A stretch of 64,000 bases of DNA from Mycobacterium asiaticum (GTDB lineage: Bacteria; Actinomycetota; Actinomycetes; Mycobacteriales; Mycobacteriaceae). The translations under genes were made by a program, and so were the position numbers. The stretch is taken from the NCBI RefSeq assembly GCF_001673635.1, contig NZ_LZMH01000035.1:62001-126000 (forward strand), in the 5' to 3' direction. This document shows, piece after piece, positions 55,863-64,000 of the stretch. Every line of letters begins with the position of its first letter. Position 1 is the stretch's first letter. The notes beneath the pieces are model-generated. The model saw only the letters and a list, made by a program, of their open reading frames with translations, did not search any database and was not told the origin of the DNA.

Positions 55863-56240
55863 TCAGCGATACGGGTTCGGCACCCGTCCCGAACTGGCCT
55901 CGGTCAGCTGCGGCAGCGTCGCGAAAGTAACGGCGGGCAACCGCAGCTCCGACCCGTCCTTGAGCTTGGCGCGCGCCCAGTTTCCTCTGTGGAACCGCAG
56001 CCCGTCGATATCTTCCCAGGCGAGCGTTCGGCTGCCCAGCAGCGTCCGCACCGTCACGCCCCGATCGTCGGCGACCGTACGCAGCCGGACGATCATCGCC
56101 GACAACAGCACCGGGATGACCAGCAGCGGCAGCGTCCAGGCGAAAGCCGTGACCGGGACCAGCAGGCACAGGGTCAAGAAACCGACCGCGATATGCGCCA
56201 CGGGCGAGACCTTAATCACCACGGGTGAATCAGTAACCAC
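55863..56240 (-). CDS. cfp6: PH-domain membrane protein CFP-6, Rv3004 homologue
   Basis: 125 residues from a GTG. Two adjacent helices (SPVAHIAVGFLTLCLLVPVTAFAWTLPLLVIPVLLSAMIV), then a bacterial PH-like domain: VRLRTVADDRGVTVRTLLGSRTLAWEDIDGLRFHRGNWARAKLKDGSELRLPAVTF. Known as low-molecular-weight protein antigen 6. Its stop codon directly abuts the doxX stop. Confidence 0.9.
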   Translation of the reverse strand: MVTDSPVVIKVSPVAHIAVGFLTLCLLVPVTAFAWTLPLLVIPVLLSAMIVRLRTVADDRGVTVRTLLGSRTLAWEDIDGLRFHRGNWARAKLKDGSELRLPAVTFATLPQLTEASSGRVPNPYR

Positions 56241-56327
56241 CCTCGCATCATCCCATCGCGGCCCGGAAGCACCGGATTTGACGGCTGAGCTGTGCGAAGA
56301 CTACCGTCGGACGCTATGCAACACGGA

Positions 56328-56363
56328 ATGCTCGTAGTAATTAGTCGGCGCGTTGGTGCCTGA
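56328..56363 (+). CDS. ilvB1 leader peptide
   Basis: ATG at 56328 encodes the 11-residue MLVVISRRVGA and stops with TGA at 56361-56363. Five of ten residues after Met are Leu, Val or Ile, the end products of the downstream pathway. The last codons lie in the left arm of a hairpin. The peptide thus senses charging of branched-chain tRNAs. No strong ribosome-binding site is visible, so the transcript may start close to the ATG. Confidence 0.75.
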   Translation: MLVVISRRVGA

Positions 56364-56423
56364 CTAGCTCTATCGAGCACCAACGCGACCCTCGTGCAGC
56401 AGCTCAGCTGGCGGGGGTTTTTT
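56349..56423 (+). promoter_or_regulatory. ilvB1 transcription attenuator (pause hairpin plus terminator)
   Basis: CGCGTTGGTGC (56349-56359) pairs perfectly with GCACCAACGCG (56377-56387). Next, CCCTCG (56389-56394) and CAGC pair with GCTG and CGGGGG (56412-56417), followed by six T (56418-56423), an intrinsic terminator 45 bp before ilvB1. Stalling on leader Leu/Val/Ile codons would disturb the first hairpin. The antiterminator pairing was not resolved. Confidence 0.7.
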
Positions 56424-56467
56424 CTTGCCCCGAGACGCCAAAGCAGAAAAAGACCTAAGAGGAAACA

Positions 56468-58348
56468 GTGAGCGCACCCACCAAGTCAGCGGCACCGGCC
56501 CCAACGCCCGCCTCGCGCGAGGCCGCCGAAATCGCCTCGGACGCCGGCAAGGCGGCGTCCAGGCCGGCCACCGGACAGCCTAAACGCATTGCACCGCAAC
56601 AACTTACCGGTGCACAGGCGGTAATCCGGTCGCTGGAGGCGCTCGACGTCGACGTGATCTTCGGGATTCCGGGGGGCGCGGTACTGCCGGTGTACGACCC
56701 GCTGTTCGATTCGCAGCAGCTGCGCCACGTCCTGGTCCGTCACGAGCAGGGCGCCGGCCACGCCGCCAGCGGCTACGCGCACGCCACCGGCCGGGTCGGG
56801 GTGTGCATGGCGACCTCGGGTCCCGGCGCCACCAACCTGGTGACGCCGCTGGCCGACGCGCAGATGGACTCGATCCCGGTGGTCGCGATCACCGGTCAGG
56901 TCGGGCGGCAGCTGATCGGGACCGACGCGTTCCAGGAGGCCGACATCTCGGGCATCACGATGCCGATCACCAAGCACAACTTCCTGGTGCGCACCGGCGA
57001 CGAGATCCCGCAGGTGATCGCCGAGGCATTCCACATCGCGGCGAGCGGACGTCCCGGAGCTGTTCTCGTTGACATCCCCAAGGACGTGCTGCAGGGCCAG
57101 TGCACCTTCAGCTGGCCGCCGCGCATGGAGCTGCCCGGCTACAAGCCGAACACCAAGCCGCACAACCGGCAGATCCGTGAGGCCGCCAAGCTGATCGCGG
57201 CGGCGCACAAGCCGGTGCTGTACGTCGGCGGCGGCATCATCCGCGGCGAGGCGACCGAGGAACTCCGCGAGCTGGCCGAGCTGACCGGCATTCCGGTGGT
57301 CACCACCCTGATGGCCCGCGGTGCGTTTCCGGACAGCCATCAGCTGAACATGGGCATGCCGGGCATGCACGGCACCGTCGGCGCGGTGGCGGCGCTGCAG
57401 CGCAGCGACCTGTTGATCGCGCTGGGCACCCGTTTCGACGACCGGGTGACCGGCAAGCTGGAATCGTTTGCGCCCGAGGCCAAGGTGATCCACGCCGACA
57501 TCGACCCGGCCGAGATCGGCAAGAACCGGCACGCCGACGTGCCGATCGTGGGCGACGTCAAGAACGTCATCACCGACCTCATCGAGATGCTGCGCCACTA
57601 TGAGACTCCGGGCAACATCGACATGACGGAGTGGTGGGAGTACCTGGAGGGCGTTCGCAAGACGTACCCGCTGAGCTACGGCCCGCAGAGCGACGGCAGC
57701 CTGGGTCCGGAGTTCGTGATCGAGAAGCTCGGCCAGATCGCCGGTCCGGACGCCATCTACGTGGCCGGCGTCGGCCAGCACCAGATGTGGGCCGCGCAGT
57801 TCATCAAGTACGAAAAGCCGCGCACCTGGCTGAATTCCGGCGGTCTGGGCACCATGGGCTTCGCCATCCCGGCGGCCATGGGCGCCAAGATCGCGCTGCC
57901 CGACACCGAGGTGTGGGCGATCGACGGCGACGGCTGCTTCCAGATGACCAACCAGGAGTTGGCCACCTGCGCCATCGAGGGCATCCCGATCAAGGTTGCG
58001 CTGATCAACAACGGCAACCTGGGCATGGTGCGGCAGTGGCAGACCCTCTTCTACGAAGAGCGCTACTCGCAGACCGACCTGGCCACCCACTCCCACCGCA
58101 TCCCGGATTTCGTGAAGCTGGCCGAGGCGCTGGGTTGTGTCGGAATGCGTTGCGAGCGTGAGGAAGACGTCGAAGAAATGATCAACCGCGCGCGAGAGAT
58201 CAACGACCGCCCGGTCGTCATCGACTTCATTGTCGGCGCCGACGCGCAGGTCTGGCCGATGGTCGCTGCGGGCACCAGCAACGACGAGATCCAGGCCGCC
58301 CGTGGCATTCGTCCGTTGTTCGACGACGTCACCGAGGGGCACGCCTGA
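56468..58348 (+). CDS. ilvB1: Acetolactate synthase large subunit
   Basis: 626 residues from a GTG with AGAGGAA upstream; Rv3003c homologue. ThDP-dependent: catalytic Glu93 in [25 protein letters not shown]-domain [16 protein letters not shown], and the ThDP motif [31 protein letters not shown] (GDG to NN) near 484-514. It condenses pyruvate (or pyruvate and 2-oxobutyrate) for valine/leucine/isoleucine. The first ~40 residues are a disordered, Ala/Pro-rich extension. Regulated by the upstream attenuator and by IlvN. Confidence 0.97.
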   Translation: MSAPTKSAAPAPTPASREAAEIASDAGKAASRPATGQPKRIAPQQLTGAQAVIRSLEALDVDVIFGIPGGAVLPVYDPLFDSQQLRHVLVRHEQGAGHAASGYAHATGRVGVCMATSGPGATNLVTPLADAQMDSIPVVAITGQVGRQLIGTDAFQEADISGITMPITKHNFLVRTGDEIPQVIAEAFHIAASGRPGAVLVDIPKDVLQGQCTFSWPPRMELPGYKPNTKPHNRQIREAAKLIAAAHKPVLYVGGGIIRGEATEELRELAELTGIPVVTTLMARGAFPDSHQLNMGMPGMHGTVGAVAALQRSDLLIALGTRFDDRVTGKLESFAPEAKVIHADIDPAEIGKNRHADVPIVGDVKNVITDLIEMLRHYETPGNIDMTEWWEYLEGVRKTYPLSYGPQSDGSLGPEFVIEKLGQIAGPDAIYVAGVGQHQMWAAQFIKYEKPRTWLNSGGLGTMGFAIPAAMGAKIALPDTEVWAIDGDGCFQMTNQELATCAIEGIPIKVALINNGNLGMVRQWQTLFYEERYSQTDLATHSHRIPDFVKLAEALGCVGMRCEREEDVEEMINRAREINDRPVVIDFIVGADAQVWPMVAAGTSNDEIQAARGIRPLFDDVTEGHA

Positions 58349-58866
58349 TGACCGCCAGCGGTTCGCCCAAGACGCACACGCTGTCGGTTCTGGTCGAAGA
58401 CAAGCCTGGTGTGCTCGCCCGCGTGGCAGCGCTGTTCTCGCGGCGTGGCTTCAACATCGAGTCACTGGCGGTCGGTGGCACCGAACAGAAGGACATGTCG
58501 CGGATGACGATCGTGGTCTCCGCCGATCAGACACCGCTCGAGCAGATCACCAAGCAGCTCAACAAGCTGATCAATGTGATCAAGATCGTCGAGCAGGATG
58601 ACAATAACTCGGTGGACCGCGAACTGTGCCTGATCAAGGTGCGTGCCGACGTCGGCACTCGCAGCCAGGTGATCGAGGCGGCGAACCTGTTCCGCGCCAG
58701 CGTGATCGACGTTTCGCCGGAGTCGTTGACCGTCGAGGCCACCGGAAATCGGGGCAAACTCGAAGCGTTGCTGCGACTGCTGGAACCGTTCGGCATCAAG
58801 GAGATCGTCCAGTCCGGGGTGGTGTCGATGGCCCGCGGCCCGCGCGGTATCGGCACCGGCAAATAA
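58348..58866 (+). CDS. ilvN: Acetolactate synthase regulatory subunit
   Basis: 172 residues; TGATG junction with ilvB1. N-terminal ACT domain HTLSVLVEDKPGVLARVAALFSRRGFNIESLAVGGTEQKDMSRMTIVV binds valine for feedback inhibition; the C-terminal domain IDVSPESLTVEATGNRGKLEALLRLLEPFGIKEIVQSGVVSMARGPRGI activates the catalytic subunit. Rv3002c homologue. Confidence 0.97.
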   Translation: MTASGSPKTHTLSVLVEDKPGVLARVAALFSRRGFNIESLAVGGTEQKDMSRMTIVVSADQTPLEQITKQLNKLINVIKIVEQDDNNSVDRELCLIKVRADVGTRSQVIEAANLFRASVIDVSPESLTVEATGNRGKLEALLRLLEPFGIKEIVQSGVVSMARGPRGIGTGK

Positions 58867-58880
58867 GTTCGTACTAGTGA

Positions 58881-59939
<1,059 letters not shown>

Positions 59940-59961
59940 TAGTCAGCGCGAGAACACCTAA

Positions 59962-60023
59962 CGCCGAGCGTCACGCCAGCGTGGCGCTCGGCGCTAACGG
60001 TCACACTTGCGTGACGCTCGGCG
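59962..60023. terminator. Hairpin terminator after ilvC with alternative right arms
   Basis: The left arm CGCCGAGCGTCACGC (59962-59976) can pair with GCGTGGCGCTCGGCG (59979-59993, one mismatch) or perfectly with GCGTGACGCTCGGCG (60009-60023). Lies between convergent ilvC and wrbA, without a T-run, as usual in mycobacteria. Confidence 0.65.
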
Positions 60024-60025
60024 GA

Positions 60026-60628
60026 CTACGACGATGCTAGGCGTCCGGCAACCTGCACCACCCGCTGCGCGAGGTGCTCCAGCGCGTCGGCAGTCGCCGA
60101 GTCGAATTCGCTGATGTTGTCGTGCGTGGAGACCAGGCTGACGCCATACGGGTTGCCGTCGACGAACTTCAGCGGATCGGTGTAACCCGGCGGCACGATG
60201 ATGCCGCCGAAGTGCATCAGGGTGACATACAGCGTGAGCAGGGTGGTCTCCTGACCACCGTGCAAGGTGTTGGACGATGTGAAAGCCGCGTACACCTTGT
60301 CCGCGAGTTTGCCCTCCGCCCAGAGCCCGCCCAGCCCGTCCAAGAAGTCGCGCAACTGCGAGGCGACTGAACCGAATCGGGTGGGGGAGCCGAAGATCAC
60401 CGCGTCCGCCCACACGATGTCGTCGCCGGTGGCCACTGGAAGATCCTTGATGGCTTCGTAATTCGCCGTCCAGGCGGGGTTGTGCGCGAAGGAGGCCGGG
60501 TCACGGGTTTCGGCCACCGGCCGCAGCCGAACTTCGGCGCCCGCTGCCTCGGCCGTCGCCGCGACGCGCTTTGCCATCGACGTGCCATGCCCGGTGGCCG
60601 AATAGTAGATGATCGCGAGTTTTGTCAT
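60026..60628 (-). CDS. wrbA: WrbA-type NAD(P)H:quinone oxidoreductase
   Basis: 200 residues, flavodoxin fold: MTKLAIIYYSATGHGTSMAKRVAATAEAAGAEVRL (FMN phosphate loop SATGHGTSM), ADAVIFGSPTRFGSVASQLRDFLDGLGGLWAEGKLADKVYAAFTSSNTLHGGQETTLLTLYVTLMHFGGIIVPPGY, the WrbA signature. It reduces quinones by two electrons, limiting redox cycling. ATGA overlap with the upstream FAD oxidoreductase, so one operon. Confidence 0.93.
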   Translation of the reverse strand: MTKLAIIYYSATGHGTSMAKRVAATAEAAGAEVRLRPVAETRDPASFAHNPAWTANYEAIKDLPVATGDDIVWADAVIFGSPTRFGSVASQLRDFLDGLGGLWAEGKLADKVYAAFTSSNTLHGGQETTLLTLYVTLMHFGGIIVPPGYTDPLKFVDGNPYGVSLVSTHDNISEFDSATADALEHLAQRVVQVAGRLASS

Positions 60629-62055
60629 GGGCAGAGCTTAGGCATCTCCTTGATGCCGAACTCACGCCGCAGTAGGGTCCGCACGGCGTAATAGCCGCCC
60701 ATGCCGTGCACCCCGGCGCCGGGCGGCGTGGCCGCTGAGCACAGATACACCTTGGGAATCGGTGTACTCCAAGGGTTCAGCCGCGGCGTTGGACCCAGCG
60801 TCGCCCGGAACACCGAGGCCCCGCCCACCGCGATGTCGCCTCCGATGTAGTTGGCATTGTGCTCGGCCATCCGCGCGGCCGGCACACTGCGTACCCCCAC
60901 CACGATGTCGCGGAACCCGGGCGCGAACCGCTCGACCACGGCGGTGACGGCCTCGGTCGCGTCGACGGTGGATCCCGCGGGCACATGCGCGTACGTCCAG
61001 AACGGCCGGCGGCCCTCGGTGTCGATGCGGCCGGGATCGACGAGGTGCGGCGAGGACCCGAGCACCATCGGCAACTGCGCGTGCCGTCCCGCGGCGATGT
61101 CGGCTTCGGCTCGCGCCATCTCCTGGCGGGTACCACCGAGATGCAGGGTTGGCGCCTGAGTGAGCCGCGGGTCCGACCACGGAATCTCATCGTTGAGGAC
61201 GAAATCGACCTTGGCCGCCCCCGAACCGAATTTGTAGTGCTGCAATGCTTTTGCGTACCCACCCGGAATCGAGTCGCGGTACACCCGCAGCAGCGCGGTC
61301 GGGGCCGTGTCGAAGACCGCGACGCCTTCCGGTGGGGCATCGACTTCCACTCCCGACGTCAGCTGACCGCCGTGCGCCCGCAGGTCGGCGATCAGGGCGT
61401 CGGAGATCTGCTGGGTGCCGCCCACCGGGATTGGCCAGCCGACCGAATGCGCGAGCGTGGACAACATCAGCCCCGCGCCCGCCGACGCCAGTGACGGCAA
61501 CGGTGTAATCGCGTGCGCAGCAACGCCGGTGAACAGCGCTCGGGCGTCGTCGCCGCGCAGTGCGGCCCAAGCGGGGGTGCCTTGAGTGAGCATGCGCACG
61601 CCCAGTCGAATCGGAGTCGGAATCGATCTCGGTATCGAGCGTTTGTCACCCAACAAGAAGGCGACCACCGCATCGGAGTTCGACACCAACGGGCCGAGAA
61701 AGCGACGCCACGCCCCGCCGTCGTCCAACTCCGCGCAGGTCCGTTCCAGGTCGCGATACGCGATCGCCGCGGGTCGGCCCGGGAGCGGATTGGCATAGGA
61801 GATCTCAGGCACCGCCAATTCGACTCCGCGCGCGGACAGGTCGAACTCGGCGAAGAACGGCGAGGCGTAACCCAGCGGGTGCACCGCCGAGCAGACGTCG
61901 TGCAGGACTCCGGGGAATTCGAAGTCGGCCTGGGTTCGTGCCCCGCCGCCGAAGGTTGGCTGAGCTTCGATAACCTGCACCTTCAGGCCGGCGCGGGCGC
62001 ATATGACGGCTGCGGCAAGCCCGTTGGGCCCGCTGCCGACGACGGTGACGTCCAT
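60625..62055 (-). CDS. Phytoene-desaturase-like FAD oxidoreductase, Rv2997 homologue
   Basis: 476 residues. FAD motif MDVTVVGSGPNGLAAAVICARAGLKVQVIEAQPTFGGGARTQ at 1-42; C-terminal signature YLCSAATPPGAGVHGMGGYYAVRTLL. Same superfamily as CrtI but divergent and with a Cys in the last motif; the carotenoid operon is 47 kb away and has its own CrtI, so a role in carotenoid synthesis is not implied. Substrate unknown. Coupled to wrbA. Confidence 0.85.
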   Translation of the reverse strand: MDVTVVGSGPNGLAAAVICARAGLKVQVIEAQPTFGGGARTQADFEFPGVLHDVCSAVHPLGYASPFFAEFDLSARGVELAVPEISYANPLPGRPAAIAYRDLERTCAELDDGGAWRRFLGPLVSNSDAVVAFLLGDKRSIPRSIPTPIRLGVRMLTQGTPAWAALRGDDARALFTGVAAHAITPLPSLASAGAGLMLSTLAHSVGWPIPVGGTQQISDALIADLRAHGGQLTSGVEVDAPPEGVAVFDTAPTALLRVYRDSIPGGYAKALQHYKFGSGAAKVDFVLNDEIPWSDPRLTQAPTLHLGGTRQEMARAEADIAAGRHAQLPMVLGSSPHLVDPGRIDTEGRRPFWTYAHVPAGSTVDATEAVTAVVERFAPGFRDIVVGVRSVPAARMAEHNANYIGGDIAVGGASVFRATLGPTPRLNPWSTPIPKVYLCSAATPPGAGVHGMGGYYAVRTLLRREFGIKEMPKLCP

Positions 62056-62103
62056 CTGTGAATTACAGCCGACGACGTTGCCGAAGGGAACCCGGCAACC
62101 GCT

Positions 62104-63888
62104 CTACGCCGACGCGATGCATAACACCTCGTCGAGGGTGGCGGTCGCGAGCCCCGCGGCGGCGGCGCGCCGGCCTAGTTCGGCGAGGGGATCTGGATCA
62201 ATGTCACGGATACCGCCGACGCGATCCAGTAGGGCGGTGTCGAACATGGCGGGGCCACAAGCCACCTGCTCACCCAGCACGTAGCGACCCGCGCCAGGGG
62301 CTCGGCGCACCGTATCCTCCGCCGCGCTCGCACCGCTCAGCGTGACCGCATCGTCGACGTTGATCGCCACCTGGAACACCCGTGGTTCGGCCTCGAGCAC
62401 CGCGGTGAGGCGGGTGATGAAGTCTTCGACTGCGTAGAACTGCCAGCCCTGCCCGAGGTGTAGCCAGAACCGTCCGTGGATCTGAGCGCGTAGGGAGGTG
62501 AGGTTGGCGCCCGGCCTGTTGCCGGGGGCGGCATCAGTGAACTCGAGAAACCCATAGCGCTCAAGGAGGTTCGCCCGATCTGCGGATGACAAGCCGGCAT
62601 CGACCACCAAGAAGCGTCCGACCCGCGACACGTCGGTGCAGCAGTTCAGGAAAGAGTTCAGGGTCAGATCGGTGCCTGCGCGATCTGGGCTGGCGACCAG
62701 GCTGACGGTGACCTCGACGTCACGCGGACCGGCAAAGAGGCGTTGCGCCAAGGCCTCCGGGTAATCGGAAGCCGCGTCGATCATCGAGGGCGCACAGACG
62801 TCGAGGTTGGCCGCCATCCGTTTGCGGTCATCGTCAGGGATGTCAGGGCGGGCCAGGACTCGCCGCCAGAGCGCGAACGCGTCGGCCTTCTTGTTGATCC
62901 ACGACGCGCACACCGCCTGTTCGTCGAGCGCGCGCCAGTTGTAGACGTCAGCGGCGACGAAGACGATGTCATTTTCGGGGTAGGGGATCTCGGCAGCGCG
63001 CTTGGCAAACATGTAGCCGGGTTCATAGCGCTGCTGCCTGCAATACCACCGTGCGATGGCATACAGCGGCTCGGCCCGGCTCGGCCGGTTTTCCCAAGCC
63101 AACAGATACCTGTGCTGCACCTGCGCCCACGGCTCGCCGAGTTCTGCCATCGACGCCGCGACCCGCAACAGCGAGTAGAAGACCTCTTCATCCCAACCAC
63201 CCATCTCGGCGCGGCGCTCATACCACTTTCGCGCGTTGGCGTAGTCGCCCAAGCAGAAGTAGCTCTGGGCGAGGTAGAAGACGGACCGAGAATCGGTGGG
63301 ATTGCGTTCGACTTCGGCGAGCAGCAGGTCGCGGTCGCTGGCGTGCTTGCGTTTCAGGTCGCTGTTGCGTGCGCCGAGTCGACGAGATTCGACGTGGTAG
63401 TTGCCGTCCAATCGGTCGTGGCGGAAGCTCGCGTCGTCCGTCACATATTCATGCACAACGCCCACGTAGCGGACCGGCAGCCCGTCACGGAATAGATGTG
63501 GTCGCCAAAAGGTGGTGGTTTCCGAGTCTCGGCACCGCAGCCAGTAGACGTCGGCGCTGAGCCCGGTGAAGTCGATCGTGCCTTCGATGGTGTCGTCAGC
63601 GTCCATAACCCAGACGTAGTCGGCCCGTCCCTGCGCCAGGGCCAGCGCCTCGGTCCGGTTGTGGCCGAAATTGCGCCAAGGCCGTTCGAACAACTCCCCG
63701 GGTATGCCGAGTTCGGACATCCGGTTCCGGATGATGTCCTGAGTCCCGTCGTCGGAGCCGGTGTCCACGATGACCCACGAACTGAGGTGCGGGGCCGCCA
63801 CGTCAAGCACGTCGCGGACGACATGAGCCTCGTTGCGCACGATCATGTTGAGACAGATCGCGGGGCGGGCGGTCACACCATCGGGCAC
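62104..63888 (-). CDS. GT2 glycosyltransferase with TPR region
   Basis: 594 residues from a GTG at 63888, chosen for CAGGAG 6 nt upstream (frame open to 63969 but that part overlaps the neighbour). GT-A domain: ICLNMIVRNEAHVVRDVLDVAAPHLSSWVIVDTGSDDGTQDIIRNRM, FGHNRTEALALAQGRADYVWVMDADDTIEG (DxD), WRPHLFRDGLPVRYVGVVHEYV. Then TPR-like helices (RNPTDSRSVFYLAQSYFCLGDYANARKWYERRAEMGG), and a C-terminal second alpha/beta domain. Likely cell-envelope glycan or protein glycosylation; acceptor unknown. It is one of two tandem paralogues. Confidence 0.83.
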   Translation of the reverse strand: MPDGVTARPAICLNMIVRNEAHVVRDVLDVAAPHLSSWVIVDTGSDDGTQDIIRNRMSELGIPGELFERPWRNFGHNRTEALALAQGRADYVWVMDADDTIEGTIDFTGLSADVYWLRCRDSETTTFWRPHLFRDGLPVRYVGVVHEYVTDDASFRHDRLDGNYHVESRRLGARNSDLKRKHASDRDLLLAEVERNPTDSRSVFYLAQSYFCLGDYANARKWYERRAEMGGWDEEVFYSLLRVAASMAELGEPWAQVQHRYLLAWENRPSRAEPLYAIARWYCRQQRYEPGYMFAKRAAEIPYPENDIVFVAADVYNWRALDEQAVCASWINKKADAFALWRRVLARPDIPDDDRKRMAANLDVCAPSMIDAASDYPEALAQRLFAGPRDVEVTVSLVASPDRAGTDLTLNSFLNCCTDVSRVGRFLVVDAGLSSADRANLLERYGFLEFTDAAPGNRPGANLTSLRAQIHGRFWLHLGQGWQFYAVEDFITRLTAVLEAEPRVFQVAINVDDAVTLSGASAAEDTVRRAPGAGRYVLGEQVACGPAMFDTALLDRVGGIRDIDPDPLAELGRRAAAAGLATATLDEVLCIASA

Positions 63889-63923
63889 GGCGAGCTCCTG
63901 GGTTCTCGTTGGTGTCAGCCGGC

Positions 63924-64000
63924 TCAGCCGTGAGCCGGCTGACTCGCCGGGGACACCATATTGATGCACAACACCTCGTCAAGGCTGGCCGTCGCCAGAC
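63924..64000 (-). CDS. Second GT2-TPR paralogue, C-terminal end only (partial)
   Basis: Reading the minus strand from the window end gives LATASLDEVLCINMVSPASQPAHG and a stop at 63924-63926. The first twelve residues match the end of the downstream gene (LATATLDEVLCI). It is therefore the 3' end of a tandem paralogue that continues beyond the window, 35 nt upstream of the second copy's start. Confidence 0.75.
   Translation of the reverse strand, partial: LATASLDEVLCINMVSPASQPAHG

Noticed and set aside
56486-58342. 618-codon open frame on the minus strand
   Set aside because: Fully antisense to ilvB1, Asp/Arg/His-rich shadow composition, no start context or family; the plus-strand gene is certain.
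60625-62055. A second phytoene desaturase for the carotenoid pathway
   Set aside because: The fold is shared, but the gene is coupled to wrbA, corresponds to Rv2997, and a complete CrtI exists in the crt operon; no evidence for carotenoid substrate.

Overview
The window is high-GC DNA with dense coding, frequent GTG/TTG starts and 4-nt ATGA/GTGA gene overlaps. Many genes sit in the order known from the Mycobacterium tuberculosis Rv2997-Rv3032 neighbourhood: gatCAB, pfkA, ligA, ilvB1-ilvN-ilvC, fixAB, iscS, mnmA, lppZ, cfp6, and the methylglucose lipopolysaccharide genes Rv3030-Rv3032. A carotenoid cluster and a light-related photolyase gene are added. This points to a pigmented, probably slow-growing Mycobacterium. 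I cannot name the species. All Rv correspondences are from memory of gene order and protein sequence, not from a search.

Layout. 1-7.1 kb: accessory flank of the carotenoid island, with an MmpL-type transporter (cut by the window edge), a conserved hypothetical, a STAS protein, a SOUL haem-binding protein - type 2 IPP isomerase - glycosyltransferase operon, a MarR regulator, DUF3140 and DUF2945 stress-type proteins, and a DUF2784 membrane protein. 7.2-14.8 kb: an eight-gene minus-strand crt operon, crtE-crtI-crtB-crtYc-crtYd-methyltransferase-crtU-Rieske, coupled almost throughout by 4-nt overlaps. It encodes a route from IPP through GGPP, phytoene, lycopene and beta-carotene to, most likely, an aromatic carotenoid of the isorenieratene type. 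15.3-22.3 kb: a catalase-fold-like protein with an SDR, then a minus-strand run of a TIGR01777 epimerase and Rv3032/Rv3031/Rv3030 homologues (alpha-glucan/MGLP synthesis). 22.5-31.6 kb: fixAB, a GNAT/acyltransferase pair, small proteins, a predicted iron-sulfur cryptochrome/photolyase, iscS, mnmA and a PknH-like lipoprotein. 31.6-45.8 kb: a MetE-like protein, an SRPBCC-ArsR pair, ligA, TetR-mmpS-mmpL, an ACT protein and a six-gene MoxR-DUF58-VWA operon. 45.8-60 kb: gatC, gatA, pfkA, a MinD/EspI-like ATPase, gatB, two flavin-reductase paralogues, lppZ, a regulator pseudogene, doxX, cfp6 and the ilvBNC operon behind an attenuator. 60-64 kb: wrbA, an FAD oxidoreductase and two tandem GT2-TPR glycosyltransferases, the second cut by the window end.

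The main new observation is a shared 17-bp TTAA-rich inverted repeat at four promoters of the carotenoid island: mmpL, SOUL-fni-GT, DUF2945-DUF3140 and crtE. It suggests one regulon, with the local MarR protein as the obvious candidate regulator. Other cis-elements read directly from the sequence are an ilvB1 attenuator with leader peptide MLVVISRRVGA, two identical palindromes in front of an SRPBCC-ArsR operon (one lying on the ribosome-binding site), a perfect palindrome between tetR and mmpS-mmpL, and three copies of a terminator-like inverted repeat with identical GAGCAGACGC arms.
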